DNA of 64,000 bases from NCBI GenBank assembly GCA_036559705.1, contig DATBSP010000012.1:23614-87613 (forward strand), read 5' to 3'. This document shows, in pieces, positions 52,290 to 61,241 of this stretch. The notes beneath the pieces were generated by a model. That model saw only the letters and a list, made by a program, of their open reading frames with translations. It ran no database searches and was not told the DNA's origin. The position numbers and the translations under genes are program-made. Positions within the stretch are counted from its first letter, which is position 1; every line of letters begins with the position of its first letter. Source of the stretch: Hyphomicrobium_A sp036559705. GTDB lineage: Bacteria; Pseudomonadota; Alphaproteobacteria; Rhizobiales; Hyphomicrobiaceae.

Positions 52290-53627
52290 TCAGGCAGCGA
52301 CTTCGCCGGTCAGCCAGCGCGCCGTGCGCAACAGGCGCCCGTCGTCATGGCGCAGGCCGACGAGCTGCACGCCGACGGGTAGGCCCTTGACCTCGAGCAG
52401 CGGTAGCGACACCGCCGGCATGCCGAGGTAGGTCCACAGGCCGTTCATTATCGGACTGCCGGTGGCGCCGAGGCCTTCCGGCGCCGGTCCGAGCGCCGCG
52501 GGCGTGAGGACCGCGCTGAAGCCTTTCAGCGCCGCGGCTACCGTGCGGTAGGCCGGCTCGCGGCCGGTGATGGCGCGCAGATACTCCTGCGCGTCAATGC
52601 TGAGACCCGCCTCGAGGCGCTGCGTGAGCCCGGGTGAAACAAGCTCCGAAGCCTGCTGCATGAGGGGGCCGTAGTAGTGCGCGTTTTCCGCCAGTTGCAC
52701 GATGCGCTGCCACTCGATGACGTCGCCGAGCTGGGGAATGTCGATTGCGACGACCCGCTCGCCGAGCCCGCTGACGAAGTAGCCGAGCGTCTCTCGCATT
52801 TCCGCGTCGGCCTCGCCCCAGGCCGGTGTCTTCACGAAGGCGAAACGCGGTGGCATCGGTGGGCGCGACCGCGCCGTGCCGAGCAGTCCGGGCCGGCTGC
52901 GGCGGAAGCTCGTAGCATCTCCGCCCTCGAACGCCGCCATGCAGTCGGTGATAAGCGCCAGGTCTTCCACTGAGCGGCCGTACACGCCGACGGTATCGAG
53001 CGTGTGCGACTGCATCAGCACGCCCGACCGCGGAACAAGGCCGAGCGTCGGCTTGAAGCCGTAGACACCACAGAACGACGCCGGCCGAATGATCGAGCCG
53101 GCTGTCTGGCTGCCGAGCGCCGCGGGCACCATGCCGTCGGCGACGGCGGCGGCAGAGCCGGCCGACGATCCGCCTGGCGTGTGGGCCAGGTTGCGCGGGT
53201 TGCGTGTGCGGGCTGGCGTCAGCAGCGCTAGCTCCGTCGTCACCGTCTTGCCCATGACGACGGCGCCGGCGCTACGCAGGGCGGCAACGCAACTGGCGTC
53301 GCGCTCGGGGCGGCGGCCGGCGAAAATTGGCGAGCCGTTCTCGGTTGGCAGGTCGGCGGTGTCGAAGATGTCTTTGACGCCGACCGGCACACCATGCAGC
53401 GGCCCCGGCGTCTCGCCGGCACGGAACGCAGCATCCGCTTCACGCGCCTGCGTCAGAGCGAGGTCGGCATCGAGATGCTCCCAGGCCTGCACCTCACCCT
53501 CGCGCGTGGTGATGCGATCGAGGCAGGCGCGCACCAGCTGCTCGGAGGACAGCTCTCCCTTACAGATGGCGTCCGCGGCGGCGGTCGTCGTCAGCGTCGC
53601 CGGGTCGGTGATGCGGGGCCGGCTCAT
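52290..53627 (-). CDS. Amidase (amidase-signature family)
   Basis: 445-residue amidase. Catalytic triad elements: Lys in VPVGVKDIFD, cis-Ser/Ser in HTPGGSSAGSAAAVADGMVP and the neighbouring GSQTAGSIIRPASFCG. It hydrolyses small amides or participates in transamidation; the C-terminal half lacks features of GatA, and gatB/gatC are not nearby, so it is a stand-alone amidase. ATG 53627 starts MSRPRI; the longer frame adds 23 unconvincing residues. Lies opposite and upstream of sgaA. Confidence 0.88.
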   Translation of the reverse strand: MSRPRITDPATLTTTAAADAICKGELSSEQLVRACLDRITTREGEVQAWEHLDADLALTQAREADAAFRAGETPGPLHGVPVGVKDIFDTADLPTENGSPIFAGRRPERDASCVAALRSAGAVVMGKTVTTELALLTPARTRNPRNLAHTPGGSSAGSAAAVADGMVPAALGSQTAGSIIRPASFCGVYGFKPTLGLVPRSGVLMQSHTLDTVGVYGRSVEDLALITDCMAAFEGGDATSFRRSRPGLLGTARSRPPMPPRFAFVKTPAWGEADAEMRETLGYFVSGLGERVVAIDIPQLGDVIEWQRIVQLAENAHYYGPLMQQASELVSPGLTQRLEAGLSIDAQEYLRAITGREPAYRTVAAALKGFSAVLTPAALGPAPEGLGATGSPIMNGLWTYLGMPAVSLPLLEVKGLPVGVQLVGLRHDDGRLLRTARWLTGEVAA

Positions 53628-53915
53628 ACTTTCGGCTAGTCTCTCTCGGGTCCAGATAAGGGCATCGACGGTGCGGCCAAGCGGCCCACCGGCCACAGGT
53701 TTACAGGGCTTGTTTTCGATATCCCTTAGCGACCGGGTGCATTCTGCTCAATCCCCATGCAGACGGCTTGACGGGTCTTCATTTTCTTACCTATAGCTGC
53801 TCCCTTCGCCGACAAAAGAATACCCCCAGGGGTGCCTCGTGCTCGGTTTCGACCGGGAGTGGGCGCTCTGAGGGCTTTGCTGCGAGATGCGTTGAGCATT
53901 GCGAGGGGAAAAAAT

Positions 53916-55109
53916 ATGGCCAATCAGACCGGCCGCCACTTCCTGCAGATCCCTGGACCGACGCCGGTTCCGGAGCGGATCCTCAACGCCATGTCGCGAC
54001 AGATGCTGGACCACCGCGGCCCGACGTTCGGCGAGTTCGGCTTGAAACTTCTCGCCGACGTCAAGACGATCTTCAAGACGTCCAACCCCGTCATCATTTT
54101 TCCCTCGTCCGGCACGGGCGCGTGGGAAGCGGGCTTCGTCAACACGCTGTCGCCGGGCGATCGCGTGCTTATCGTCGAGACGGGACAGTTCGCCGTCCTG
54201 TGGCGCAACATGGCCGAGCGTCTCGGCTTGAAGCCGGAAGTTCTGCCGACCGATTGGCATGGCGGCGCCGACGCCAACGCCGTCGAGGCACGCCTCAAAA
54301 GGGATAAGGCGCGCGATATCAAGGCCGTGTGCGTCGTGCACAACGAGACCTCGACTGGCGCACGCACTTGGATCGACGAGATCCGCAAGGCGCTCGACGG
54401 CGCCAAGCATCCCGCGCTCCTGATGGTCGACGCCGTGTCCTCGCTTGCGGCCATGGACTACCGTCACGACGAGTGGGGCGTCGACGTTGCCGTGTCGGGT
54501 TCGCAAAAGGGGTTGATGCTACCGCCGGGACTGTCGTTCACGGCCATCAGCCAGAAGGCGCTGGATGCTTCCAAGCAGGCGAAGCTGCCGCGCTCCTACT
54601 GGAACTGGGACGATATGCTCGCCATCAACGCGGCCGGCACGTTCCCCTACACGCCGGCCATAGGTCAGCTCTACGGGCTCGCCGAGGCCATCGCCATGTT
54701 ACACGAGGAAGGTCTCGACAACGTGTTCGCGCGCCATGAGCGCCTCGCCGAGGCGACACGCCGCGCCGTACGCGGTTGGGGGCTCGAGACCTGGTGCCGC
54801 GATCCCCGTTCGCACTCGCCGGCGGTGACCGCCGTCGCCATGCCGGACGCGCACAACGCCGATGCCTTCCGCAAGCTGGTGCTCGAGAATTTCAACATGT
54901 CGCTCGGCACCGGTCTCAACAAACTGGCCGGTAAGGTGTTCCGCATAGGCCATCTCGGCTACACGAACGAGCTCACCGTGCTCGGCGCCCTAGCGGGCGT
55001 GGAGATGGGGCTGGAGCTTGCCGGCGTGCCGCACGAGAAGGGCGGCGTTGCCTCGGCAATGGCCTATCTTTCCGAGATGGTAAGGCCCGCGACCGCCAAG
55101 GCGGCTTGA
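53916..55109 (+). CDS. sgaA: Serine-glyoxylate aminotransferase
   Basis: 397-residue class V aminotransferase (PLP). Start GRHFLQIPGPTPVPERIL, then SSGTGAWEAGFVNTLSPGDR, VCVVHNETSTGA, and the PLP-Lys region WGVDVAVSGSQKGLMLPPGL. Matches methylotroph serine-glyoxylate aminotransferases, which transfer the amino group of serine to glyoxylate giving hydroxypyruvate and glycine; HprA then reduces the hydroxypyruvate. GAGGGGAA precedes the ATG. No other serine-cycle gene (glyA, mtkA, eno) is in the window. Confidence 0.94.
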   Translation: MANQTGRHFLQIPGPTPVPERILNAMSRQMLDHRGPTFGEFGLKLLADVKTIFKTSNPVIIFPSSGTGAWEAGFVNTLSPGDRVLIVETGQFAVLWRNMAERLGLKPEVLPTDWHGGADANAVEARLKRDKARDIKAVCVVHNETSTGARTWIDEIRKALDGAKHPALLMVDAVSSLAAMDYRHDEWGVDVAVSGSQKGLMLPPGLSFTAISQKALDASKQAKLPRSYWNWDDMLAINAAGTFPYTPAIGQLYGLAEAIAMLHEEGLDNVFARHERLAEATRRAVRGWGLETWCRDPRSHSPAVTAVAMPDAHNADAFRKLVLENFNMSLGTGLNKLAGKVFRIGHLGYTNELTVLGALAGVEMGLELAGVPHEKGGVASAMAYLSEMVRPATAKAA

Positions 55110-55125
55110 TCGCGGGCCCGCGATC
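55108..55125. terminator. 18-bp perfect palindrome between convergent genes
   Basis: GATCGCGGGCCCGCGATC covers the last two bases of the sgaA stop and ends just before the stop of the opposite gene, suited to terminating both. Confidence 0.6.
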
Positions 55126-55449
55126 TCACCGCGCGGCGGCCTTGATCGACGCAGCTTTGATGGCGGTCGCCTTGATGCCGGATTTCGGCACGTTCGAGGG
55201 ACCCGAATAGCCGGCCGAGGCAAGCTGTACCTTGCAGCGCTGTCCGAGCCGAATGTACTTGGCGACGACGCAACTCTTGACCTCGGAGTAGGTTGGCGTG
55301 CTGTCGACGCAGCCGAGGCGGCGAACATCGCTCTCGCAGGCGGCGCGCAGAGCGGGCGTGACCTCGGGCGGAAGTTGGATTTCTTCAGCAAAAGCCATCG
55401 AGCTTGCAGTCATTACTGCGCATACGGCGAGAACGCGTGATCTCTGCAT
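55126..55449 (-). CDS. Secreted cysteine-containing hypothetical protein
   Basis: 107 residues. Signal peptide (VLAVCAVMTASSMAFA), then a helical domain with four Cys (LRAACESDVRRLGCVDS, VKSCVVAKYIRLGQRCKVQ), probably two disulfides, and a Lys/Ala-rich tail with KATAIKAASIKAA. Periplasmic; function unknown; similar proteins are common in this group of bacteria. Confidence 0.65.
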   Translation of the reverse strand: MQRSRVLAVCAVMTASSMAFAEEIQLPPEVTPALRAACESDVRRLGCVDSTPTYSEVKSCVVAKYIRLGQRCKVQLASAGYSGPSNVPKSGIKATAIKAASIKAAAR

Positions 55450-55578
55450 AACTTCCCCTCAATGAGTGACCAGGGGCTACAACAGGCAGAGCTATGCAGC
55501 AGAATATTGACGCGCGCACTGCATGCGACAGCTGACCACACAAATATCCACAATAAGGGAAAGGCCCTAGCGCAAATG

Positions 55579-56139
55579 TCAGGGCGAGCGCTTCGGTTGA
55601 TCGCCGGCGCGTGCGCGGTCGACGGCCTCGGCAAGCCGCACGCTGTCGAGATCGTCCTTGTGGATGACGTCGCTGGCGCCGCCGGCGATGAGGCGGGTGC
55701 GACGCGACTGCGTGACGGCGCCGCTGACCACGATGATGGGACCGACGTAGCCGGCGCGACGCAGCTCGGGGATCGACATGAAGGCGTCGGCCGAGGGCTT
55801 CAGGATGTCGTCGAGGAAGGTGAGGCTCGGCTGCCCATCGGCTAGGCTGTCGATAGCGTCACCGAGCGAGCCTGCCCAACGGATGGGTACTTGATAGCCG
55901 AATAGCACGCGCAGAGTAGCGGTCAATCGCTCAGCATCGTGTGGTTCGTCGTCGATGACCAGGATTTCGCCCGGCAAAGCATGCTTCGCGCGGGAGCTGG
56001 CAAGGTCGCTACGCTTCGCCAAATGCCCGCTGCCGGTCGACCGGTCGAATGACTTCTTGGGAAGGTGCGCCTGCGGCTCCGCGCCGGCGTCGGTTTGCCC
56101 GGTGCGGTTGGCCCCACGCAAGGATTTGTCTGGAAACAT
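55579..56139 (-). CDS. Response-regulator receiver protein
   Basis: 186 residues: an N-terminal ~55-residue Lys/Ser/Arg-rich extension and a single receiver domain (ILVIDDEPHDAERLTATLRV, phospho-accepting Asp in LTFLDDILKPSADA, Thr/Ser-type switch in IIVVSGAVT, and HKDDLDSVRLAEA where Lys of the receiver occurs). No output domain, so it may act on a partner protein. The gene adjacent on the same strand is a dead histidine-kinase remnant, leaving it without a linked kinase. Confidence 0.8.
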   Translation of the reverse strand: MFPDKSLRGANRTGQTDAGAEPQAHLPKKSFDRSTGSGHLAKRSDLASSRAKHALPGEILVIDDEPHDAERLTATLRVLFGYQVPIRWAGSLGDAIDSLADGQPSLTFLDDILKPSADAFMSIPELRRAGYVGPIIVVSGAVTQSRRTRLIAGGASDVIHKDDLDSVRLAEAVDRARAGDQPKRSP

Positions 56140-56216
56140 AAGTCCACGCTAACAGAGGATGGTCCGTCTCCCCTGCGATTTAGTGAGCGCCGTTCATGAA
56201 GCGAGGGGCCGAATAG

Positions 56217-56540
56217 CTACTTCGGCCAATGTATGACAAACGTTACGCCCCTGCTTTTGTCCGGCTTCCCGTGCACGTTGATGGCACCACCGACCGCGGC
56301 AACCATCTTCTGTATGATCGTAAGCCCATGCCTTCGCCGGCGCCCGAACGTGCGGAAGGGCAGAAATATACTCTCGACTTGTTCAGGACGGATGCCCGGG
56401 CCGTCGTCCGAGACGGAGATCTCGAGCGCTTAGGGATGGTCGACGCAACTGATTATGAGCTCGATCGCCAGCTCGCCGGGGCTGGCGCTGGAGTAGCGCA
56501 TCAGCGCCGACAACGACGGATCTGCTGCATCTGATCGTCG
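56217..56540 (-). pseudogene. Histidine-kinase ATPase-domain remnant
   Basis: Only the C-terminal catalytic part is readable: LSALMRYSSASPGELAIELI, then an in-frame TAA, then LEISVSDDGPGIRPEQVESI (the N/G1 region), FRTFGRRRRHGLTIIQKMVA (G2) and GVTFVIHWPK to the end. The His-containing domain is missing and the frame is closed upstream, so this is a decayed kinase directly upstream of the receiver gene. Confidence 0.75.
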
Positions 56541-56737
56541 GTTGGCTCGTTCTGCCCCGTGTCAGCCAACGACGGCATCGATGTCATGTTCATGGGAAAA
56601 AGGAACAACCCTGTATCTGTCCGAATGCCCCCGGCTGAGTGACGGCGCCCCCACCGTCTTGAAGGCACCAGAATATACGCCGTGGGCGTAGATGCCACCG
56701 AACTTGCACAAACGGAACCGGCGAAAATTGACGCGTG

Positions 56738-57787
56738 TCAGGCAATGGCGTCGGCCCCGACGGCCGAGCGCCGGAATGCCGCGTAGCTGTCGTTGATGCG
56801 CCGTGTCTGGGTGTTGGCACCGGCGGCGTGGGCGACGACCGCGTCGGCAACGCGGCGGATGGCATGCGAGAGCTCGGAGGCCAGCGGCCATGTGCGTGCG
56901 GCCGGGGGCTCGGGATAGAGCATTTGTCGGTGAGCCTCTTCCTCCGCCAGGGAAAGCTGGAATTCGGCCGACGCGGCGGCGGCAAGCATTGCTTGGTCGG
57001 CAGCACCGAGGCGATTCCAGAGCGCCCGGTTGATGCCGAGCGACAGCGCCGAGCCGTTTTGGTTGATGCTGGTACCGGCCGAGTACGGAGCGACGGCGTA
57101 AAGACCAAGCGAGTAGCTGGTAATGGCGCCGCCGCACTCGGCGGCAAGAAGGTCGCCGTTGCCCATGGACATAGCAAGCCGCGCCGGGGCGACCGACACC
57201 GGCTCGAGGCCGAGGCCGCGGGCAACGTCGCGGGCGAGGCCGTGCACGTGCGCCTTGCGGCCGGCCAGCGCGCTCATGGCATCGATGCGCTCGGTGGCGA
57301 GAAGGTAGCTGCGCGAGCCCGTGTGCGAAGCCAGCATCGCCTTGATGCCGAAATCGGCGGCGAGTTCGTCCCACAGCGCTTGGCCGCCGCCGAGCCCGAT
57401 CCAAGTTTGCAGGTGCTGCGGGTTGAGGCCGCGATCGCCAGGAAGACCCGCGAAATAGGCGAGGCCGCGATGGGCATCGAGGTTGTCGTGCTCGCTGGCG
57501 AAATATAGGTCGGATGCCCCGGCGCGCACGGCGGCAAGACCGTTGGCGACGCCGAAGCTCGGCACGACGCGGATGCGCCCGTCGCTCATCGCCGCAATGC
57601 GTTGACCGAGGCGATGCGCCTGATCGGCGGGGCCGGCGACGCCATCGGTCCACGGCATGGCGAGGCGGAGTTCGGTGAGACCTCTGGTTACGGCAGGTGT
57701 AGCCAGCGCTGTTTCGGCGGCAGTGGTCACGGTTGTGGTCGCGGCCGCGGCCGCACCCGTCGATTTTAGGAACTCACGCCGGTCCAT
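56738..57787 (-). CDS. TRAP-type (DctP-like) substrate-binding protein
   Basis: 349 residues starting MDRREFLKSTGAAAAA, a twin-arginine-like signal, then a DctP-type fold (ELRLAMPWTDGVAGPADQAH, LGQRIAAMSDGRIRVVPSFG, SLGLYAVAPYSAGTSINQNG, ADQAMLAAAASAEFQLSLAE). TRAP binding proteins feed carboxylates to DctQM permeases, but no permease gene is adjacent. The ATG at 57787 is chosen for the signal; the frame extends 27 codons upstream with poor composition. Ligand unknown. Confidence 0.85.
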   Translation of the reverse strand: MDRREFLKSTGAAAAATTTVTTAAETALATPAVTRGLTELRLAMPWTDGVAGPADQAHRLGQRIAAMSDGRIRVVPSFGVANGLAAVRAGASDLYFASEHDNLDAHRGLAYFAGLPGDRGLNPQHLQTWIGLGGGQALWDELAADFGIKAMLASHTGSRSYLLATERIDAMSALAGRKAHVHGLARDVARGLGLEPVSVAPARLAMSMGNGDLLAAECGGAITSYSLGLYAVAPYSAGTSINQNGSALSLGINRALWNRLGAADQAMLAAAASAEFQLSLAEEEAHRQMLYPEPPAARTWPLASELSHAIRRVADAVVAHAAGANTQTRRINDSYAAFRRSAVGADAIA

Positions 57788-57909
57788 CGAGCCATCTCCT
57801 CTCGGCAAGCGGTGGCCGCATAAAAGCCGCTCAGCGCGGGATTTACAACTACGGCGAGTGCGGGGCAAATGGCCGGGCGCTTCGCCAAATGACTAAGCAG
57901 CAATAGGAA

Positions 57910-58572
57910 TTATGACTTGGCGCACTCGACGGCGACGGTCTTGCCGCCGGCGCCCATGCTCATCATCCCCTGCTGGCTCACGGCACCTGAGAACGCCTCG
58001 TTCAGCTTTTGCGCGTCGGCGTCCTCGGCGGGCTCATGGATCGTCGGCTTGCAGCCGGCGGGCGCGTTGGCGCCGAGTTTGACGGGATCGGCCTCGGCGA
58101 AGTCGAAGGCGATGAAGTAGCTCGAGTCGAATACTGCGAAATTGAAGCCGGACGCCTGGGCAGAGACGGGCTGTTCGAGCGGCAGCGTGAAGTGCAGCGT
58201 GAGGATCTTCTTGTCCGAATAATCGAGCCAGTAGTCGACCGGCGGCTTGAACTTTAGCTCAGTGTCGCCGAGCTTGGCGAAGGTGAAGTAGGCGAACTCC
58301 TTCAGGCCGTCGATGTTGACCTGCGCCAGATCCTTCAGCTCCTCGCGGTCGTACTTACCGTCGCCGTTCTTATCGAGACCCTCGATGGCCTGCTGGGTGT
58401 AGAACTCGTCGAACGTCCACGCCTGTTGCAATCCGGTGATGCTGCCTTTGTCGTAGAGCACCGTCTCGTTCATTATCACCCACACGTGCGGGTGCGCTTG
58501 TGCGCCAGTAGCGCCGAGGATCAGTCCGGCGATCATGGCGGCAAAGGCGAGGTTCGGTCTAGAGGCGCGCAA
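57910..58572 (-). CDS. DUF1007 family protein with EF-hand
   Basis: 220-residue periplasmic protein: signal peptide (FAAMIAGLILGATGAQA), then HPHVWVIMNETVLYD as the DUF1007 start and a calcium-binding-like loop DKNGDGKYDREE (EF-hand) around residue 75. DUF1007 proteins accompany nickel/cobalt transporters in other bacteria; none is in the window. It faces the ZnuA gene, with 163 bases between starts, so metal homeostasis is a reasonable guess. Confidence 0.85.
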   Translation of the reverse strand: MRASRPNLAFAAMIAGLILGATGAQAHPHVWVIMNETVLYDKGSITGLQQAWTFDEFYTQQAIEGLDKNGDGKYDREELKDLAQVNIDGLKEFAYFTFAKLGDTELKFKPPVDYWLDYSDKKILTLHFTLPLEQPVSAQASGFNFAVFDSSYFIAFDFAEADPVKLGANAPAGCKPTIHEPAEDADAQKLNEAFSGAVSQQGMMSMGAGGKTVAVECAKS

Positions 58573-58698
58573 TTTTGATGTCCTCTACGTCGGCGTGTGG
58601 GATGCGGCGGCCTATCGGGGACCAGGGCATTTCGTCAGTGTGGATGTAGCAGGAACGTGGCGGTTGCGTGGTCGTGCGAGCTGCACTAACCTGCGGCG

Positions 58699-58712
58699 GA
58701 TATTATCACATC
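58699..58712. promoter_or_regulatory. Possible Zur-type site
   Basis: GATATTATCACATC, an imperfect palindrome (10 of 14 positions symmetrical), 23 bases upstream of the znuA-like ATG. Weak; proposed only because zinc uptake genes are usually Zur-controlled. Confidence 0.25.
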
Positions 58713-58735
58713 CTGCAATCGACCGGATCAATAAC

Positions 58736-59716
58736 ATGGCGGGCGCCCTTTGGACGCTGGGACGGGCATTGTGCGTCATTCGGCGTCTGCAAATCCCGGT
58801 GCTTGGCCTCCTGCTTTTACTTGGGCTGATACCGGCGACCGCGCGCCCTGAAGGCGTCGATGTCGTCGTCACCATCAAGCCCATCCACTCGCTCGTGTCG
58901 CAGGTCATGGAAGGCGTCGCTCAGCCGACGCTGCTCGTCGATGGCTCTTCCTCGCCGCACAGCTACTCACTCAAGCCCTCGCATATCCGTGCCATTGACG
59001 CCGCAGGCGTCTTCATCCGTGTGTCGGAGAGGCTGGAGCCCTTCACCGGCAAAATCGTTCGGTCACTGCCGGCGAGCGTTCGCCTCGTCACGCTCGTCGA
59101 CGCTCCCGGCATCAAGTTGCTCGGTCAAAGGCAAACCGGCACTTTCGAGCGACATAAGGACGACCATGATGCGCCGGACCACGCCGACGATAGTTCGAAG
59201 GACAGCCACATCTGGCTCGATCCCGACAACGCCAAGGCGATCGGCCGCTACGTCGGCGACGTTCTGAGCGAGCGCTACCCCCAGCATGCCGCGCAGTTTA
59301 GGGCCAACGCCGAGCGCCTCAGTCAGCAGATCGATGCGCTAACGAGAGAGCTCGAAGCTACGACGCAGCCGATGCGGGGCCGGCCGTTCATTGTCTTCCA
59401 CGACGCCTACCAGTATTTCGAACTTCGCTTTGACCTCGACGCAGTCGGCTCCATAACCATCAGTCCCGATGTGCAGCCGAGCGCCAAGCGGCTCACCGAG
59501 CTGCGACAGAAGATCCGCTCCCTTCAGGCGGTGTGCGTGTTCGCCGAGCCGCTATTCCAATCGCGGCTCGTCGCGGCGCTCACCGAGGGCACGGACGCGC
59601 GGGCGGGCACGCTCGATCCGGAGGGCATGAGCCTCGAACCCGGACCGCAGCTCTTCTTCATGCTGATGCGCAATCTTGCCGCCAGCCTCAAGTCGTGTCT
59701 CGCTCCGGCGACTTGA
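58736..59716 (+). CDS. znuA: Zinc ABC transporter substrate-binding protein (ZnuA-like)
   Basis: 326 residues: signal peptide (LGLLLLLGLIPATA), then VDVVVTIKPIHSLVSQVMEG with the first metal His, SPHSYSLKPSH, a His/Asp-rich loop (HKDDHDAPDHADD), DSHIWLDPDNAK and later FHDAYQYF, together the usual zinc ligands. Captures Zn(II) in the periplasm for a ZnuBC transporter, which is not encoded here. ATG 58736 is preferred to the far upstream start of the same frame because only it gives a signal peptide. Confidence 0.87.
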   Translation: MAGALWTLGRALCVIRRLQIPVLGLLLLLGLIPATARPEGVDVVVTIKPIHSLVSQVMEGVAQPTLLVDGSSSPHSYSLKPSHIRAIDAAGVFIRVSERLEPFTGKIVRSLPASVRLVTLVDAPGIKLLGQRQTGTFERHKDDHDAPDHADDSSKDSHIWLDPDNAKAIGRYVGDVLSERYPQHAAQFRANAERLSQQIDALTRELEATTQPMRGRPFIVFHDAYQYFELRFDLDAVGSITISPDVQPSAKRLTELRQKIRSLQAVCVFAEPLFQSRLVAALTEGTDARAGTLDPEGMSLEPGPQLFFMLMRNLAASLKSCLAPAT

Positions 59717-59731
59717 GTGAGCAAAAGCAAA

Positions 59732-59752
59732 GGGCAGCGGATGCCGCTGCCC
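59732..59752. terminator. Bidirectional terminator between znuA and L,D-transpeptidase genes
   Basis: GGGCAGCGG-ATG-CCGCTGCCC, 9-bp stem, flanked by AAA and CTTT, between convergent genes. Confidence 0.85.
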
Positions 59753-59783
59753 CTTTCAATTCGCAATCTGAGTGCGGCTTGCC

Positions 59784-60791
59784 TTAGAGCGCAGCGCGCT
59801 TGTCCGGCTCGCTCGACTGCACCGACGTGGCGTTCTTGGCGTCCTCGGCGGCCTTCTTGGCTGCTTCGGCCGCAGCCCGCGCCGCCTCGGCGGCCTTGGC
59901 GGCGGCAGCGGCGGCCTTCTCGGCGATTGCCACGGCATCGTGCGAAGCCGGCGTGGCCTCATGCTTCTTATGCGCCTCGGCCTTCTTCACCGGCTTAGGC
60001 TCGATCGGCTTCTCGGCTGCGGCGGCCAGCGTCTGGTCGTCGGCATTTGTATCGACAGCCGGCGCGGCCTCGCCGTAGCTGCCTGCCGCCATCTCGGCGG
60101 CGGCCGACGGCGTGCGCTGGCGAATGCTGCGCGGCGGGCTCTTATAGGCGGGGGCCGATGCCATTGGGTCGAACGGCGCCGGCTCGTCGCTGGAGGCAAC
60201 AGCCTGCGAGGAGAAGCGCTGCCATGTCACCGTGACCTTGGTGCCGACGGGAACGCGCGGATAAAGGTCCAGCACGTCCTCGTTGAACATGCGGATGCAG
60301 CCCTTGGAAACGGCCTGACCGATGGTCCACGGCGCGTCGGTGCCGTGGATGCGGTAAGTGCTGGCGCCGAGATACATGGCGCGCACGCCCAGCGGGTTCA
60401 TGCGGTGGCCGCCCGGAACCCAGGTCGGCAGCTTCGGATTTTCCCTGATCATCTCGGGGGTCGGCCGCCACGAGGGGTTGATGCGTTTGTCCGAAACGGT
60501 GGTGGTGCCCTGCCAGCGGCTCTGCTCGCGCGGCACGGCGATCGGATAGCTGATGGCCTGGCCAGCCTTGGTGATTAGATAGATGCGCCGGTCGCCGAAG
60601 CTGACGATGATCTGCCCTGCCGTATATTTCGGGTCGAACGATACGTTCTGTTTGCTGCCGCCCCATTCCTGGCTGCCGCCCCACAGGAAGTCGATCAAAC
60701 CCTGGGCTTGCGCTTGCGGTGCCACAAGGAGCGAGGCGGTGCCGGCCAGCGCTGCGAAGGCAAGAGAACTCATCAGACTGCGTGGGGGCAT
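59784..60791 (-). CDS. L,D-transpeptidase (YkuD)
   Basis: 335-residue cell-wall enzyme. Signal peptide (FAALAGTASLLVAPQAQA), then the YkuD domain: IVSFGDRRIYLITKAGQAIS, HRMNPLGVRAMYLG and the catalytic HGTDAPWTIGQAVSKGCIRM (His, Ser, Cys). It forms 3-3 cross-links in peptidoglycan or attaches envelope proteins. The C-terminal ~130 residues are an unusual Ala/Lys/Glu-rich extension of long helix (AAAAKAAEAARAAAEAAKK), possibly binding peptidoglycan or TolA-like partners. Confidence 0.92.
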   Translation of the reverse strand: MPPRSLMSSLAFAALAGTASLLVAPQAQAQGLIDFLWGGSQEWGGSKQNVSFDPKYTAGQIIVSFGDRRIYLITKAGQAISYPIAVPREQSRWQGTTTVSDKRINPSWRPTPEMIRENPKLPTWVPGGHRMNPLGVRAMYLGASTYRIHGTDAPWTIGQAVSKGCIRMFNEDVLDLYPRVPVGTKVTVTWQRFSSQAVASSDEPAPFDPMASAPAYKSPPRSIRQRTPSAAAEMAAGSYGEAAPAVDTNADDQTLAAAAEKPIEPKPVKKAEAHKKHEATPASHDAVAIAEKAAAAAAKAAEAARAAAEAAKKAAEDAKNATSVQSSEPDKRAAL

Positions 60792-61241
60792 TACTGAATG
60801 GCTCCGGGTTGCGGTTTAGCTCGCTGGGAGCTTGAGGCGATATTGGTGAAGGGATCGTATATAGCAATCCCACTTTTGCGCGGCAGAGCATGAGGGACAC
60901 ACCTCGTTTCGTATCGCACCATTTGGGGCCGGTTCCCGAATTTTTCGGAATGATGTTTCCTCGACGCAAGGTCAAAGGCCCGAATTTCCGGCAGTGCCTG
61001 CGCAATGGTGCGGCATCCGCGCACGATCTGAGTCGTCGCCGTTTGGCAATATCTCAGCTGTGGAAAATTTCACTCACCGGTGTGGCCTCCGACCGATGCG
61101 GGCCTGTGCGCGGCTGCAACCTTTATTGTCTATGTTTGTTCTTGCTTTGATCTTGACCTGACCCGCTATTCCGGTTAGAACAAAAAAAGAACGAGATGGC
61201 ATTCGAGCTGCCGTCGCGTCGGTTGTAGCGAGAGCGTTCCC
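60792..61241. other. Intergenic region upstream of imuA
   Basis: 450 bases. The left part would carry the promoter of the leftward L,D-transpeptidase gene; the right end carries the LexA box. No gene is convincing; small open frames have no start signal. Nothing else seen. Confidence 0.6.
61178..61192 (+). promoter_or_regulatory. LexA (SOS) box
   Basis: GAACAAAAAAAGAAC, a perfect match to the alphaproteobacterial LexA consensus GAACN7GAAC, 50 bases before the imuA start. It predicts damage-induced expression of the imuA-imuB-dnaE2 operon. Confidence 0.85.

Noticed and set aside
52290..53627. GatA, subunit of the tRNA amidotransferase
   Set aside because: Amidase signature is present but gatB and gatC are not nearby and the length and C-terminal part fit stand-alone amidases better.
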